The notes under the pieces are model-generated. The model was given only the letters and a program-made list of their open reading frames with translations, had not been told where the DNA came from and ran no database searches. Below are positions 5,426-5,438 of a DNA stretch of 5,438 bases, piece after piece. How positions within the stretch are numbered: position 1 is the first letter of the stretch; each line of letters begins with the position of its first letter. The stretch is taken from positions 7,581 through 13,018 of the forward strand of contig JAJPYK010000140.1 of the NCBI GenBank assembly GCA_021205005.1, read 5' to 3'. Both the position numbers and the translations under genes were made by a program. The DNA is from Paraprevotella sp. (lineage in GTDB: Bacteria; Bacteroidota; Bacteroidia; Bacteroidales; Bacteroidaceae).

Positions 5426-5438
5426 TAATCAGAAACTT
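5386..5438. mobile_element. Probable end of an insertion sequence interrupting the pyruvyl transferase gene
   Basis: From about 5386 the sequence switches from GC-rich coding DNA to AT-rich DNA that starts GAGGGTGTGTCATAATTC. Many Bacteroidetes insertion sequences of the IS5/IS1182 kind, as I remember them, begin with GAGGGTGT-type terminal repeats. It carries a short inverted repeat, TTCAAA (5401-5406) / TTTGAA (5413-5418). The rest of the element, its transposase and the other terminal repeat would lie beyond the window. The abrupt loss of gene homology is seen; the identity of the inserted element is inferred and could be wrong (a rearrangement breakpoint would look similar). Confidence 0.4.

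Overview
The window looks like a Bacteroidales chromosome. Three things point there: promoters of the Bacteroidetes type (TTTG, 19-21 bases, TAnnTTTG), a lysyl-tRNA synthetase N-terminus close to what I remember of Bacteroides/Parabacteroides LysS, and a polysaccharide locus opened by a NusG-like UpxY antiterminator. I cannot assign a genus.

Layout: positions 1-738 hold the N-terminal 246 codons of lysS on the minus strand, running off the left edge. Its promoter is at about 765-796. A divergent intergenic region of roughly 690 bases follows. It has no convincing gene, but it contains nested inverted repeats ending in a T run (1158-1220) and two tandem promoter candidates pointing right (1284-1314 and 1366-1398). 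From about 1429 rightward everything is on the plus strand: an 18-codon leader ORF with a clear Shine-Dalgarno sequence, a long-form upxY (1485-2243), a 172-base gap with a hairpin, a Wzx-type flippase (2416-3948), a ferredoxin/FrhB-like iron-sulfur protein (3945-5132), and the N-terminus of a polysaccharide pyruvyl transferase (5129-5425). The last gene stops after only 98 codons.

How the genes fit together: UpxY should load on RNA polymerase in the leader and let it read through the long polysaccharide operon. Wzx moves the lipid-linked repeat unit across the inner membrane. The iron-sulfur protein and the pyruvyl transferase form a pair often found together in Bacteroidales glycan loci, suggesting a pyruvylated or similarly decorated polysaccharide. 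The last three genes are joined by two 4-base ATGA overlaps, so they form one translationally coupled unit.

The points most worth a second look are: the leader ORF whose stop overlaps the upxY start; a sharply diverged stretch in LysS at the lysine-binding part of the active site; and the broken pyruvyl transferase, where sequence from about 5386 looks like the end of an insertion sequence. I did not find a clearly new multi-gene system.
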